In this document: positions 41,099-50,481 of the stretch, piece by piece | Layout: every line of letters starts with the position of its first letter | Numbering within the stretch: position 1 is the first letter of the stretch | Source of the DNA: Lactobacillus acidophilus | GTDB taxonomy: Bacteria; Bacillota; Bacilli; Lactobacillales; Lactobacillaceae | NCBI RefSeq assembly: GCF_034298135.1 | Contig: NZ_CP139575.1 | Location: 558,001 to 622,000 of the forward strand | Length of the DNA: 64,000 bases | Direction: 5' to 3' | Program-made: the position numbers and the translations under genes | Notes under the pieces: generated by a model | Told to the model about the DNA's origin: nothing | Seen by the model: only the letters and a program-made list of their open reading frames with translations | Database searches by the model: none

Positions 41099-41110
41099 TA
41101 CGAGGTAATT

Positions 41111-41926
41111 ATGACTCAAATTGTAACTAATGCAATCAAAGCACTTCTGTATGAAGTTGTAACCCTCCCTAAGCCCGGTTTAGTTGATCCAAGTGATATT
41201 GGACCACACCCTGATATGGACGTTTATATGTTTATTAACAGTAGTTTAAGTTTAAGAGAATATTTTAATAAAGCTGAAGAAATTGGTATAACTTATGAGA
41301 CAGATTTAAAAAAAGTATTTGAGCAACTTAGAATTCAAGGTCGTATAGCTGAAAAAATAATGTTTCATACCACTAGTGGAGTTAATACTCATAAAGGTGC
41401 AATATTTTCATTAGGCATATTTGTTTGTGCCGAAAGTTATGCCCGCTTTAATAACGTTGATACCTTTTCTGTTATTAGAAAAATGTGTCAGGGATTAGTG
41501 AAAAATGATTTACAAAAAAATAATCAAAATCTGACAGCTGGTGAACAGCAATTTATTCAATATGGACAAGGTGGTGCCCGTCAAGTTGCACAAGAAGGGT
41601 ATCCTATTATAGAGAAAATTGCTTTACCTTTTTTAAAAAATAGACAAGGTACTACTAATCAAAGATTGCTTGATACACTAATGAAGATTGCTACAGTTAT
41701 TGAAGATTCCAATCTTATTAAGAGAGCAGGAAACATTGAAGTGATTAACTGGCTTCATCAATCAGCTGAAAAGTACTTAAGATTAGGTGGTGCGGAAACT
41801 AAAACGGGGCTAGCTTATTTAGATGAGTTAAATAAAGTATTTAAAGAAAATAATTACAGTTTGGGTGGTTGTGCTGATTTACTGATTGTTACGATATTTA
41901 TGGCATTAGAAAAGGGATACTTATAA
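41111..41926 (+). CDS. citG: triphosphoribosyl-dephospho-CoA synthase
   Basis: Makes the precursor of the prosthetic group of citrate lyase ACP from ATP and dephospho-CoA. The 271-residue protein shows the family's EVVTLPKPGLVDPSDIGPH, DMDVYMFINSS and GVNTHKGAIFSLG segments. The usual cit neighbours (citCDEF) are absent; citX is 8.6 kb away in the window. MdcB of malonate decarboxylase is a paralogue and cannot be fully excluded. The SD ACGAGGT follows the leader terminator. Confidence 0.88.
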   Translation: MTQIVTNAIKALLYEVVTLPKPGLVDPSDIGPHPDMDVYMFINSSLSLREYFNKAEEIGITYETDLKKVFEQLRIQGRIAEKIMFHTTSGVNTHKGAIFSLGIFVCAESYARFNNVDTFSVIRKMCQGLVKNDLQKNNQNLTAGEQQFIQYGQGGARQVAQEGYPIIEKIALPFLKNRQGTTNQRLLDTLMKIATVIEDSNLIKRAGNIEVINWLHQSAEKYLRLGGAETKTGLAYLDELNKVFKENNYSLGGCADLLIVTIFMALEKGYL

Positions 41927-41928
41927 TA

Positions 41929-41970
41929 AAAAGGCACTTAGCTTTCTTTAAGATGAACTAAGTGCCTTTT
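41929..41970. terminator. bidirectional terminator between citG and mupG
   Basis: Exact 13-base arms (41929-41941 with 41958-41970) with A/T runs on both sides, serving the convergent genes. Confidence 0.85.
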
Positions 41971-41971
41971 A

Positions 41972-43063
41972 CTATTTAGATGTTAATTTGAATTTAGACC
42001 AAGGCTTAATAAAATCGAGTAAGAACAGTTCCTCTGAGGCTATACTACCAACTTTATTTTTACGAGGATCTTGATGTGGTTTCAAAACAATTTGAAGTTC
42101 ATTTTTATAAATGCCGAAATTATCGTTACCAATTAAAATGTCACCACGCTGGAAATTTTCGGTATTATTGTGTGGTTTATTTGGCACATCTTTATAAGTT
42201 ACGCGTGGTATAGTTGAACGAATAACCATTTCATTCATATCGCCACGACGAAAATGTTGAGTTTTTTCAACGATCTTTTTTTCAATAGAATTAACATCTG
42301 CAACATAATCAACATGTAACTGTAATTGATATCGATTTACATTTGCTACAGCTTTTAATTCATGTTCACTAGCGTAAGCATTACCGATAATAACGTCATC
42401 AATTAATGCTGATGCGAAAAGATGTTTTGCTTGAATATCAATTGGTAAATTACGATCTTGTTCAAGAGTAGGTAGTCCGTCTTCAACGTCCCATGGACCA
42501 ATTTTACCAACTTGACTAGAAATAAATGCAGCAGTATGAATATTGAATTTTTTAAATCTTTTACTGCATTCTACAAAAAAATTATATGGTAAAGCAGTTC
42601 CACGTTGAGGATAAAAATTATGACAGCCATAAATAAAAGGTGTATTAGCTTGGTAAGAAATAATATTGTTTAGATAGTCAACATTATTACTCATATTTAA
42701 TTCAATGATTAAGCCATAGGGATTGTATGAAAGTAAGGCTTCAGTTGCACCATCAAATGATTGATCCAATCGAATACCAGCAGCACCTATTTCAGCGAAA
42801 AATGAAAGATCCGAATAATCAATATCTAATTTATCAAAGATTTGTGGCGCAACATCTAAAAATGTTTGATAACCAAGTTGATTGCCATATTCAATAATCT
42901 TTTTATATTTAGCTTTTGTTTCTTCAGGACTACCTTGAACTTCAAGCATACTCATAAAAATACGAGAGAAACCATATTTATGTCCTAATTCTAAATATTT
43001 AGCATTATCTTCAAACTTACTGTGGTCTGGATAAATTGAAAGGCCTAAAGATCTCATTGTCAT
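41972..43063 (-). CDS. mupG: MupG-family 6-phospho-N-acetylmuramidase (DUF871)
   Basis: TIM-barrel protein of 363 residues of the DUF871 family, whose Staphylococcus aureus member MupG cleaves GlcNAc-MurNAc 6-phosphate during cell wall recycling. Seen: SLGLSIYPDHS at the N terminus, acidic motifs DVAPQIFDKL and GIRLDQSFDG, and NFYPQRGTALPY. GCGAGG precedes the ATG. Two dre-like sites overlap its promoter, in keeping with amino-sugar control. No murR, murQ or PTS partner is in the window. Confidence 0.85.
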   Translation of the reverse strand: MTMRSLGLSIYPDHSKFEDNAKYLELGHKYGFSRIFMSMLEVQGSPEETKAKYKKIIEYGNQLGYQTFLDVAPQIFDKLDIDYSDLSFFAEIGAAGIRLDQSFDGATEALLSYNPYGLIIELNMSNNVDYLNNIISYQANTPFIYGCHNFYPQRGTALPYNFFVECSKRFKKFNIHTAAFISSQVGKIGPWDVEDGLPTLEQDRNLPIDIQAKHLFASALIDDVIIGNAYASEHELKAVANVNRYQLQLHVDYVADVNSIEKKIVEKTQHFRRGDMNEMVIRSTIPRVTYKDVPNKPHNNTENFQRGDILIGNDNFGIYKNELQIVLKPHQDPRKNKVGSIASEELFLLDFIKPWSKFKLTSK

Positions 43064-43083
43064 AAAAATACCTCGCTTTATAT

Positions 43084-43099
43084 ATCTGTCTATACCAAT
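43084..43099 (-). promoter_or_regulatory. GntR (NagR/DasR-type) dre-like operator B of mupG
   Basis: Minus strand ATTGGTATAGACAGAT closely resembles the dre sites of GntR/HutC regulators of N-acetylglucosamine use. It covers the predicted start of mupG transcription. Confidence 0.55.
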
Positions 43100-43126
43100 T
43101 ATATCTAATTTTTGTATAAAGGTCTA
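43098..43126 (-). promoter_or_regulatory. promoter of mupG
   Basis: On the minus strand TAGACC (43121-43126), 17 bases, TATAAT (43098-43103). Both boxes touch dre-like sites. Confidence 0.6.
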
Positions 43127-43134
43127 GTCCAAAA
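43119..43134 (-). promoter_or_regulatory. dre-like operator A of mupG
   Basis: TGGACTAGACC on the minus strand matches the GGTCTAGACC core with about two changes and overlaps the -35. Confidence 0.45.
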
Positions 43135-43136
43135 TT

Positions 43137-43163
43137 AAAAGGGAATGAATTTATTCATTCCCT
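43137..43163 (-). terminator. terminator of metA-cysK
   Basis: AAGGGAATGAA and TTCATTCCCTT form an 11-pair stem, loop of 4, with a T run on the minus strand just past cysK. Confidence 0.85.
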
Positions 43164-43177
43164 TAATTAGTTTTATC

Positions 43178-44107
43178 TTAATCATTAAAAAGTGCGGTTG
43201 AAAGGTAACGATCGCCACCATCTGGAATAACAGTTACAACAGTGTGACCTTTTCCTAATTTTTTAGCTAATTCAATTGCCCCATGAACGTTAGCACCAGC
43301 AGAAATACCAGGTAAGAAGCCTTCTTTTTTTGCGGTTTTACGAGCAGTATTCATAGCTTCGTCAGTTGAAACTTCAATGACACCATCATAAATATTTTTA
43401 TCTAGATTGCTTGGAATAAAACCAGCAGAAATACCTTGGATGCCATGTTTACCAGCTTTTCTATCTTTTAGTAATGGAGATTCACTTGGCTCTAATGCGT
43501 AAACTTTGGTATTAGGATTTTCTTTTTTTAAAGCACGACCGATACCTGACAATGTACCTCCAGTACCAACACCAGCTACAAAGGCGTCAATAGCTTTACC
43601 AATACCGTTCATTGCAGCGATAATTTCAGGCCCCGTGGTTAATTCATGGATGTTAGGATTTTCAGGATTATCAAATTGCATTGGCATGAAATAGCCTTTT
43701 TCTTTAACTAACTCCTCGGCTTTAGCAATAGAGCCCTTCATTCCGTCAGAACCAGGAGTTAAAATTAGTTCAGCTCCATAACCTTTCATAAGCTTGCGAC
43801 GTTCAACACTCATTGTTTCGGGCATTATAATAATAATATGATACCCTTTAGCAGCAGCTACCATTGCTAGACCAATGCCAGTATTACCCGAGGTAGGTTC
43901 TACAATAGTGCCACCTTTCTTTAATTTGCCATCACGTTCAGCTTTTTCAATCATTGCCAGAGCAATACGATCTTTAACTGAACCAGCAGGGTTTTCGAAT
44001 TCTAATTTGACATAAACATCTGCTGCATCTTCTGGTACAACACGATTTAACTTTAATAATGGTGTGTTACCAACTAATTCTGTTACTGAATTGAAAATTG
44101 TACTCAT
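43178..44107 (-). CDS. cysK: cysteine synthase A (O-acetylserine sulfhydrylase)
   Basis: PLP enzyme joining sulfide to O-acetylserine to give cysteine. 309 residues with the PLP-lysine segment [11 protein letters not shown], the substrate loop PTSGNTGIG and [13 protein letters not shown]. It follows the MetA-family gene by 12 bases, so the two form one sulfur-assimilation operon. Confidence 0.96.
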   Translation of the reverse strand: MSTIFNSVTELVGNTPLLKLNRVVPEDAADVYVKLEFENPAGSVKDRIALAMIEKAERDGKLKKGGTIVEPTSGNTGIGLAMVAAAKGYHIIIIMPETMSVERRKLMKGYGAELILTPGSDGMKGSIAKAEELVKEKGYFMPMQFDNPENPNIHELTTGPEIIAAMNGIGKAIDAFVAGVGTGGTLSGIGRALKKENPNTKVYALEPSESPLLKDRKAGKHGIQGISAGFIPSNLDKNIYDGVIEVSTDEAMNTARKTAKKEGFLPGISAGANVHGAIELAKKLGKGHTVVTVIPDGGDRYLSTALFND

Positions 44108-44119
44108 TTTTTACCTCGA

Positions 44120-44908
44120 TTAATTTAAAACTAATTTATTATCTTTAACCTTTTTAAGCCAGTTATTGAAAAATATTTTTTGTGTATCTTGCCATTGAAA
44201 TGATGGATTAGACATCGAATAATTTATTGGCTTTTTATAATGTCGCTCAGGATGAGCGTTTATTTCGCGATTATATTCATCTCTCAAACTATCTTTACCA
44301 TATTCGATATGTGAAAAGATAAAATTACGTTCGGGATTATCTTTCGCAGATACCATAAAAAGATGACTATTATCATCAACTGCATTAATTGCTAGTCGTT
44401 CATCTTGCATGATCTGCTTTTTATCCATTTCTGCATAACGAGCATGAGGAGCCATAAAACCTTGACTAAGTCCACTTAATAGGGGATGCGGTTCCGTGAT
44501 TAAGTGAGGAAAAACACCAAAGATTTTCTCTGCTAAAATTTTCTTTTTAATACCATAAAAGTAATTCAAAGCAGCCATGGCACCCCAGCAAAAATATAAT
44601 TGCTGAATCTTGTGATTATCTAAGGCTTGAAGCAAATATCGGATTTCCTCAATATAAGTAATTTTTGAAAAATCAATTTGGTCAATTGGTGCACCTGTAA
44701 TGATAAATCCGTCAAATTCACTCACTCGGTTAATATCCAGAGGTTCTGAAGTCATATTTACTTCGGGTGGAATAGGACGATTTTGATAATGCATACGTGG
44801 ATAAAAGAACGTTAGATCTGCATTAGGCAAGACTTTGATAAAATGACTTTGTGTATCGAGTTTATCATGCATTAAATTAAGGATACCTATTTTAACTTTG
44901 TTAGCCAA
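44120..44908 (-). CDS. metA: MetA-family O-acyltransferase, possible serine acetyltransferase
   Basis: 262 residues of the MetA (homoserine O-succinyl/acetyltransferase) fold: catalytic Cys107 in FCWGAMAAL and the His-x-Glu pair in FSHIEYGKDSL. The start is TTG 44908 behind GGAGG. The enzyme is shorter than Escherichia coli MetA. Because it is coupled to cysK and no cysE is in view, it may supply O-acetylserine; a Lactobacillus casei enzyme annotated as MetA was, as I recall, shown to acetylate serine. Homoserine acetylation is the other option. Confidence 0.85.
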   Translation of the reverse strand: MANKVKIGILNLMHDKLDTQSHFIKVLPNADLTFFYPRMHYQNRPIPPEVNMTSEPLDINRVSEFDGFIITGAPIDQIDFSKITYIEEIRYLLQALDNHKIQQLYFCWGAMAALNYFYGIKKKILAEKIFGVFPHLITEPHPLLSGLSQGFMAPHARYAEMDKKQIMQDERLAINAVDDNSHLFMVSAKDNPERNFIFSHIEYGKDSLRDEYNREINAHPERHYKKPINYSMSNPSFQWQDTQKIFFNNWLKKVKDNKLVLN

Positions 44909-44943
44909 GATTTTACCTCCTTACTTATTAATAGTTGGGTTAA

Positions 44944-44971
44944 TTATACAGCTTATTAAAAATAAGTAAAG
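44944..44971 (-). promoter_or_regulatory. promoter of metA-cysK
   Basis: Minus strand TTTACT (44966-44971), 16 bases, TATAAT (44944-44949), 35 bases before the TTG start. Confidence 0.6.
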
Positions 44972-44990
44972 GAAAAACACTTAAAGAAAA

Positions 44991-45016
44991 AACTGACAAA
45001 ATATTTTGTCAGTTTG
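44991..45016 (-). terminator. terminator of cls
   Basis: A perfect 26-base palindrome with an extended T run on the minus strand, about 10 bases past the cls stop. Confidence 0.85.
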
Positions 45017-45026
45017 AAATATATTA

Positions 45027-46517
45027 TTAAAAAATAGGTGAAAGTAGTCTAGAGAAGTATTGCTTGAACTTCAACCAAGATGATTGTTGGGCGAAATATT
45101 CATTAGTTAAAAGAGTACATTGATCAAGATCTTTTTCAAAAATGTCTTTAAGTTGCTTAGCTAATGCTGAATTGTAGTTAAATGAATTTACCTCAAAATT
45201 CAGAGTATAGCTACGAAAATCTTGATTGGCAGAGCCCACAGAAGAAATACTTGAACCGCTAACCATAGTTTTAGCATGAATAAAACCATCATTATATTTA
45301 TAGACTTTAACACCATGTGCAACTAAGTATTTAGCATAATATTCTGTTGCCCGATAAACAAATGGATGATCTGGCATGCAAGGAATCATAATTCTAACGT
45401 CAACACCACTGTTAGCAGCAATGATTAGTGATTCTAGAATAGCATCTTCTGGGATTAGATATGGGGTTTGGATATAAACGTATTCTTTAGCACCGGCAAT
45501 TATTCCTTCATATCCTCGCCTAATACCATAATGTTGATTATCGGGTCCAGAAGATACAATTTGCATGGCTACATTATCGATAGAACTGAGGTCTTTTCGT
45601 TTAATTGTAAATGATTTAAGTTCACTGAGTTTAAATTGTTCAAGGTTGGTTCTTCTAGTAGAAGTATTCCAATCCATTGCAAAGCGAACTTCCATTAAAA
45701 TTGGAGATTGTCCTATTACTCGCAAATGGGTATCTCGCCAATGACCAAACTTCTTAGATTGGTTAACGTATTGATCACCAATATTAAACCCACCTATGTA
45801 GCCTATTTTGTGATCGATAATAACTAATTTACGGTGAAGGTGGTAGTTAAGTCGTGGTGTAGTAAACCAGTGTTTTTTTGAAGTTGAAATAAAGGGCTGT
45901 GCTTCACCACCAAGTTCTCTTAAATGATCAAAAAAGGCTGGTTTTGTACCACGTGAACCAGAAACATCATAAATTATTCTAACTTTAGCTCCGTTGCTAG
46001 CAGCTTCTTCAAGAGCTGCTAATACACGGTTTCCCAGATGATCTGCATAAAAAGTATAGAATTCTAGACTAACAGATTCTTTAGCATTTCTTATGTCTTC
46101 AATCATCTGATCGAAAAGCTCTGGACCATCAGTATAAACTTTAACTTTATTGTCAAAAGTCAAAATAGCATCATCGTTATTTAAGTTTAGTTCAGTTAAC
46201 ATTCTAGCTCGAGGAACACGTTCTTTTTGAGGAAGAAGATCATGTTCTTCAAGCATTTTCTTTTGTTGCCTTAAGTAATGATTTCGCGTTTTTCTTTGCT
46301 CTTCTTGAATGGCAAAAATTTCATCGTGTGATAGTTGACGTCCAAAGAAAAGATAAAGAATAAAACCAATACCGGGTAAGATCGTCAAGACAAGCATCCA
46401 TGCCCAAGTCGCAACAACGCTACGTCGACTTCTAAATACGGTCCATACTGCCAAAGCAATATTGATCACCCATAGCACTTCTAAAATTCGCCTAATAATA
46501 TCCCAAGTTAAGATCAT
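45027..46517 (-). CDS. cls: cardiolipin synthase
   Basis: Joins two phosphatidylglycerols into cardiolipin and glycerol. 496 residues: two N-terminal membrane helices (about 10-28 and 38-57), then two phospholipase D HKD motifs, HRKLVIIDHKIGYIGG and HAKTMVSGSSISSVGSAN. Length and layout match bacterial ClsA. It stands alone between terminators. Confidence 0.96.
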   Translation of the reverse strand: MILTWDIIRRILEVLWVINIALAVWTVFRSRRSVVATWAWMLVLTILPGIGFILYLFFGRQLSHDEIFAIQEEQRKTRNHYLRQQKKMLEEHDLLPQKERVPRARMLTELNLNNDDAILTFDNKVKVYTDGPELFDQMIEDIRNAKESVSLEFYTFYADHLGNRVLAALEEAASNGAKVRIIYDVSGSRGTKPAFFDHLRELGGEAQPFISTSKKHWFTTPRLNYHLHRKLVIIDHKIGYIGGFNIGDQYVNQSKKFGHWRDTHLRVIGQSPILMEVRFAMDWNTSTRRTNLEQFKLSELKSFTIKRKDLSSIDNVAMQIVSSGPDNQHYGIRRGYEGIIAGAKEYVYIQTPYLIPEDAILESLIIAANSGVDVRIMIPCMPDHPFVYRATEYYAKYLVAHGVKVYKYNDGFIHAKTMVSGSSISSVGSANQDFRSYTLNFEVNSFNYNSALAKQLKDIFEKDLDQCTLLTNEYFAQQSSWLKFKQYFSRLLSPIF

Positions 46518-46650
46518 AAAACATTACTCCTATACATTTCATTACTTGTAATTTTAGCAGATCTTTGATATGAAATGGCTCAAATTTGATTGTTATTTGG
46601 TAAAATAGAAGTATGAAAATAGCAGATATTATTATACGGGGGTAGGAACT

Positions 46651-47154
46651 ATGTTAAAAAAGAAAATAATCTATCTTGCAGGAGTAGCATTGTTCACAGC
46701 TGGATTAGGGGTAGCAGCCAATACTCATATAACAGAAGCTGCTGTTGCTAATCCTATTAAGCAAGGAAAAAAATTAAGTTTGACTAGAAGTACATACGTC
46801 TATAATAAAGATGGTGTTAGAGTTGGACGCTTAAAGAAAGGGAATCTTTGCAAAGTTTATATCATTAAAGTGATTAATGGGAATAGTTATGTTAAGGTTG
46901 GCAAGAATAGATTTGTAAAACAAGAGGCATTTTTACCATATGTAAAATCTACGGCTAAGGTAGAGAATCAAATTAAAAAATCTTCATTTGTTTATGATGA
47001 AAATGGTGAAAAAATACCAGGCAAATTTGTCAAGCGTGGGGAAAAAGTAAACTATTTAGGTCATAAAGAAATTAATGAAAAGCCATTTATCAAAATTGGT
47101 GATGGCGAATATGTTAAAGCTTTTAATGTTTTAACTATTATGATTAATAACTAA
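46651..47154 (+). CDS. secreted SLAP-domain surface protein
   Basis: 167 residues: a signal peptide (basic start, hydrophobic core, cut near THITEA-A at about 30) and two SLAP-like repeats, the clearer being the second (SFVYDENGEKIPG ... FIKIGDGEYVKAFNV). SLAP domains hold proteins to the cell wall in lactobacilli. GGGGGTAGGA precedes the ATG. It has no other domain, so it may be purely structural. Confidence 0.8.
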   Translation: MLKKKIIYLAGVALFTAGLGVAANTHITEAAVANPIKQGKKLSLTRSTYVYNKDGVRVGRLKKGNLCKVYIIKVINGNSYVKVGKNRFVKQEAFLPYVKSTAKVENQIKKSSFVYDENGEKIPGKFVKRGEKVNYLGHKEINEKPFIKIGDGEYVKAFNVLTIMINN

Positions 47155-47166
47155 CGCAGAATAAAA

Positions 47167-47200
47167 AAATAAAGTGGTGAATTTTCACCACTTTATTTTT
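47167..47200. terminator. bidirectional terminator
   Basis: Exact 15-base arms (47167-47181 and 47184-47198) with a two-base loop, between convergent genes; the right arm runs up to the ATPase stop codon. Confidence 0.85.
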
Positions 47201-49471
47201 ATCTATTTTTCATTACTGGCTGATAGACTAAATCGATTAATATAGCTGCAATTACTGCAACAATTATTGTGATTAATAAGTTTTGCCAGCTGATTTGGAC
47301 CATAGCTAAACCGCAAAGAGCAAGGATAAAGGTTAATGCTACATCGGCAATTTGGACAATACCGACCATCTTTGATGGATAATCTTGCCAGAAATATTTA
47401 CGAGTTCTAGTGATTAAGACGATTAACATTGCGCTAAGCACTAGGTAAACATAAACCATTGTTGAAATTGTACCATGACTCCAACCGTGAGTATTTAGGT
47501 ACCAAATAAAGATGAATCCGATAATTGTCCAACCTGCAGCTAATGAAAAGGCGATCTTAGCTAATTTTGCCATGTTCCAGTTTTCAGGCTTGTAAGTAAT
47601 ATGAGTTCTATCAGTACCGATCATCATGGTTACCATATTATTCATGATTGTGTAAATAACCATTGCGTTTAATGCCATTGGAATATAGTTGAAGAATAAG
47701 TAACCAAAGGTTAGCAACATAGTTAATTCAGCAGTTCTGGCAAGTTTGGTTAATGACCAAGTAGTCATTCTTTGGTAAACGCGGTGACCAGCATCTAAAA
47801 TTTTAACAATTGAACCTAAGCCATCATCTAAAAGTACCATCTTACCAGAACGTTTAGCAACGTCTGCTGCATTTGAAACTGCAATACCAACTTCAGCTTG
47901 CTTTAAAGCAGGAGAATCGTTAACACCATCACCGGTCATTCCCACAATATAGCCTTTTTGCTGGAAAAATTTTACCATATTAAGTTTGTCTTCTGGTAAA
48001 ACATCAGCAATACCTGCTAGGTCATCAATATCAGTATTTTCGTTAAAATCGTGAATTGAAATAACTTGACCATTTAAGCCAACTTCTTCAGCAACAGCTG
48101 CAGCAGTTCTTTGGTTATCACCAGTTAACATAATTGGACGAACGCCACGCTTTTTGAGGTCTGCTAAAGCTGCCTTAGAATCTTTTCTTACCTTATCTTG
48201 CAAGATAAAGACGCCAGCTAACTTGTCATCAATTAAAACAGCAACGGATCGACCAGCTTTGAAATTGATACCTTCAATTTTTTCATTGGCATTTTTATCA
48301 ATTAAAGATAATTGCTTAAAAGAACCAAGTTTAACATTATGACCATCAATAATAGACATTGAATATCCCGTATCAGAGGTAAATGGAGTAAATTTCTCTG
48401 CCGTCATTATAGGAATGTTGTTTTCTGTTAGATATTCATCTATTGCGGTATCAATAATTCCTGCATTTCGCTTATCTGTAGCGCTACCAGCTAAAGCTAA
48501 AACTTCTTTATCTGGTAAACTACTTAGGTCAGTCCAACTCGTAACAGCGGTTTTATTTTCTGTAATTGTTCCTGTTTTATCAAGTAGCAATAAATTCAAA
48601 TTAGCTGCATCTTGGATACCAGTTAAATCAGAAGTTAAAACCCCTTCTTTACTCAAGCGAGTTGCTTCAAATGAGTTGGATAAAGCAAAAGTTGATGGCA
48701 TTGCAACCGGAATAGAGGCAATAAACATCATCGCAAGGAATGGTAACATGTTAATGAAAGTATCAAAGTTGCCTCCCTTAAAGAATGAGGCAATGATGAT
48801 AACTAATGTAAGTACACCATCAAGTAGGCAAAGATAGTAAATAATCTTGGTTAATAATTGTTGTAAGTGGCCTGGAGCAGCAGAATTATTAATCAAGTTG
48901 ATAGTTTTACCACTTCTTGAATTTTTGCCTGTTGCAGTAACAATTGCTAGGCCATCACCTTCAACAATTGTAGTACCAGCATAGGCAGCATCACCTACAT
49001 TTTTTTAACTGGTTTTGATTCACCGGTGATTGAACTTTCATCGCAGGCAATACTGCCGTCAACTAGTTCAACGTCAGCGGCTAAAACATCTCCACGTTGT
49101 AATGAAATTAAGTCACCTTTAACTAATTGTTTAGAATCAATTTTGATCCAGTTTCCATCTCTTTTTACCGCAACCGTTGGTGTCAATTGGTGTGAAATAG
49201 TATCTAAAACGCGACGTGATTGCTTTTTCTTAGATGCCCCGTTAAATGCTGCAAATAAGAGCATTAACAAAACAAATAGAGATTGAACCCATTTACCTAA
49301 GATACATTCAAGAATTAACGCTCCTTCAAGAATCCAAGCAGACAAGTTCCATAGCTTAGATAAGAATTCCTTAAAGAAATTATATTCAGGTTCAGGTACT
49401 TCATTTAACCCATCTTCTTTAAGTCGCTTATCGGCTTCGGCTTGAGTTAAGCCTTCAAATTTTCCAGTCAT
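47199..49471 (-). pseudogene. proton-type P-type ATPase (class IIIA), broken by one frameshift
   Basis: Two frames form one gene of about 757 residues. The first part (158 residues) carries the N terminus, first helices and TGES; the second has DKTGTITENK with the phosphorylated Asp, TGDGVNDSPALKQAEVGIAV and the last six helices. The frame breaks at 49000-49006, a run of seven T (A on the coding strand); eight would restore KPVKK-NVGDAAYAG. So one base is missing. It could be true inactivation, phase variation, slippage or an assembly error. The gene is divergent from a LysR regulator. Confidence 0.85.
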
Positions 49472-49598
49472 TTTTCTCCCTCCAAATCTTCTTTAACTAA
49501 ATTAGCATATAAATTGCTTAGATTAAAATACTAAAATAAAATATATGATATTAATTTTTTTAATATCACTGCTCATGAAAATAAAAAGGATATATTTG

Positions 49599-50449
49599 AT
49601 GAATATTAAACAATTACATTATTTCTTAGTGGTAGCTGAAGAAAAGCAAATTACTGCTGCTGCTAAAAGATTATATATTGCTCAGCCGCCACTTAGTTAT
49701 CAATTAAAACAATTAGAAAAAGAATTAGGTGCTCAATTATTTAAAAGAACAGCTCATGGAATAGAATTGACCGATGCAGGTCAAACTTTGCAAAGTTATG
49801 CGAGCGAAATTTTATCTTTAGCTCAAAATGCTAAAAATCAAGTCCATAAAACTATTTCTGGTGAATTGGGGACTGTTGCAATGGGGATTGTATCTTCTTC
49901 AACGGGTTATATGCCAATTGCTGCTTTTAAGGAATTAACGCAATTTTATCCAGAAATTAACTTTGATATTTATGAAGATAATACTTTCGGTGTCTTAGAT
50001 AAATTAGAAAAAAGACAATTGATATGGGAATAGTTAGGACACCATATAATAGAACAGGCTTAAATGCTAAAACTTTAACTACCGAAAAAATGATGGCAGT
50101 GACTAATGATATTACTTTATTACATAAAAAAGAGCTACGAATAGAGGATTTAAAAGACCAACCATTGATTATATACCGGCGCTTCGAAGAGATGTTTAAT
50201 CAAACATTTGCTCATCATGGTATTAAGCCATTTTATGCTATGAAATGTGACGATTCTCGTACAGCAATTACTTGGGCTAAGCAAAATATGGGTTTGGCAC
50301 TCGTACCAGAATCTATTGCGACAACCTATGCTAAAAATAAAATGATTGCTGTTAAACATGTTAATTGGATAACACATTTGCAGTTAGTTTGGCGCAAAGA
50401 TCAAATTGTTACACCATTAATGAAAAAGATTATTAGCCTAGTAAAATAA
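49599..50449 (+). pseudogene. LysR-family transcription regulator, broken by one frameshift
   Basis: ATG 49599 (MNIKQLHYFLVVAEE) with AAGGA 8 bases upstream; the HTH runs to about residue 60 (ITAAAKRLYIAQPPLSYQLKQLEKELG). The frame ends early at 50033, while the effector domain goes on in another frame from about 50024 (MGIVRTPYN to the end). One missing base near 50019-50022 (TTGGATATG to TTGATATG) explains it; the repaired protein would be about 283 residues. It is divergent from the P-type ATPase, the likely target. Confidence 0.85.
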
Positions 50450-50481
50450 TGTAGTATAAAATAATCTAATTGGTGAGAATA

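Noticed and set aside
48154..48837. Plus-strand frames inside the P-type ATPase
   Set aside because: Shadow frames; the minus strand carries conserved ATPase motifs throughout.
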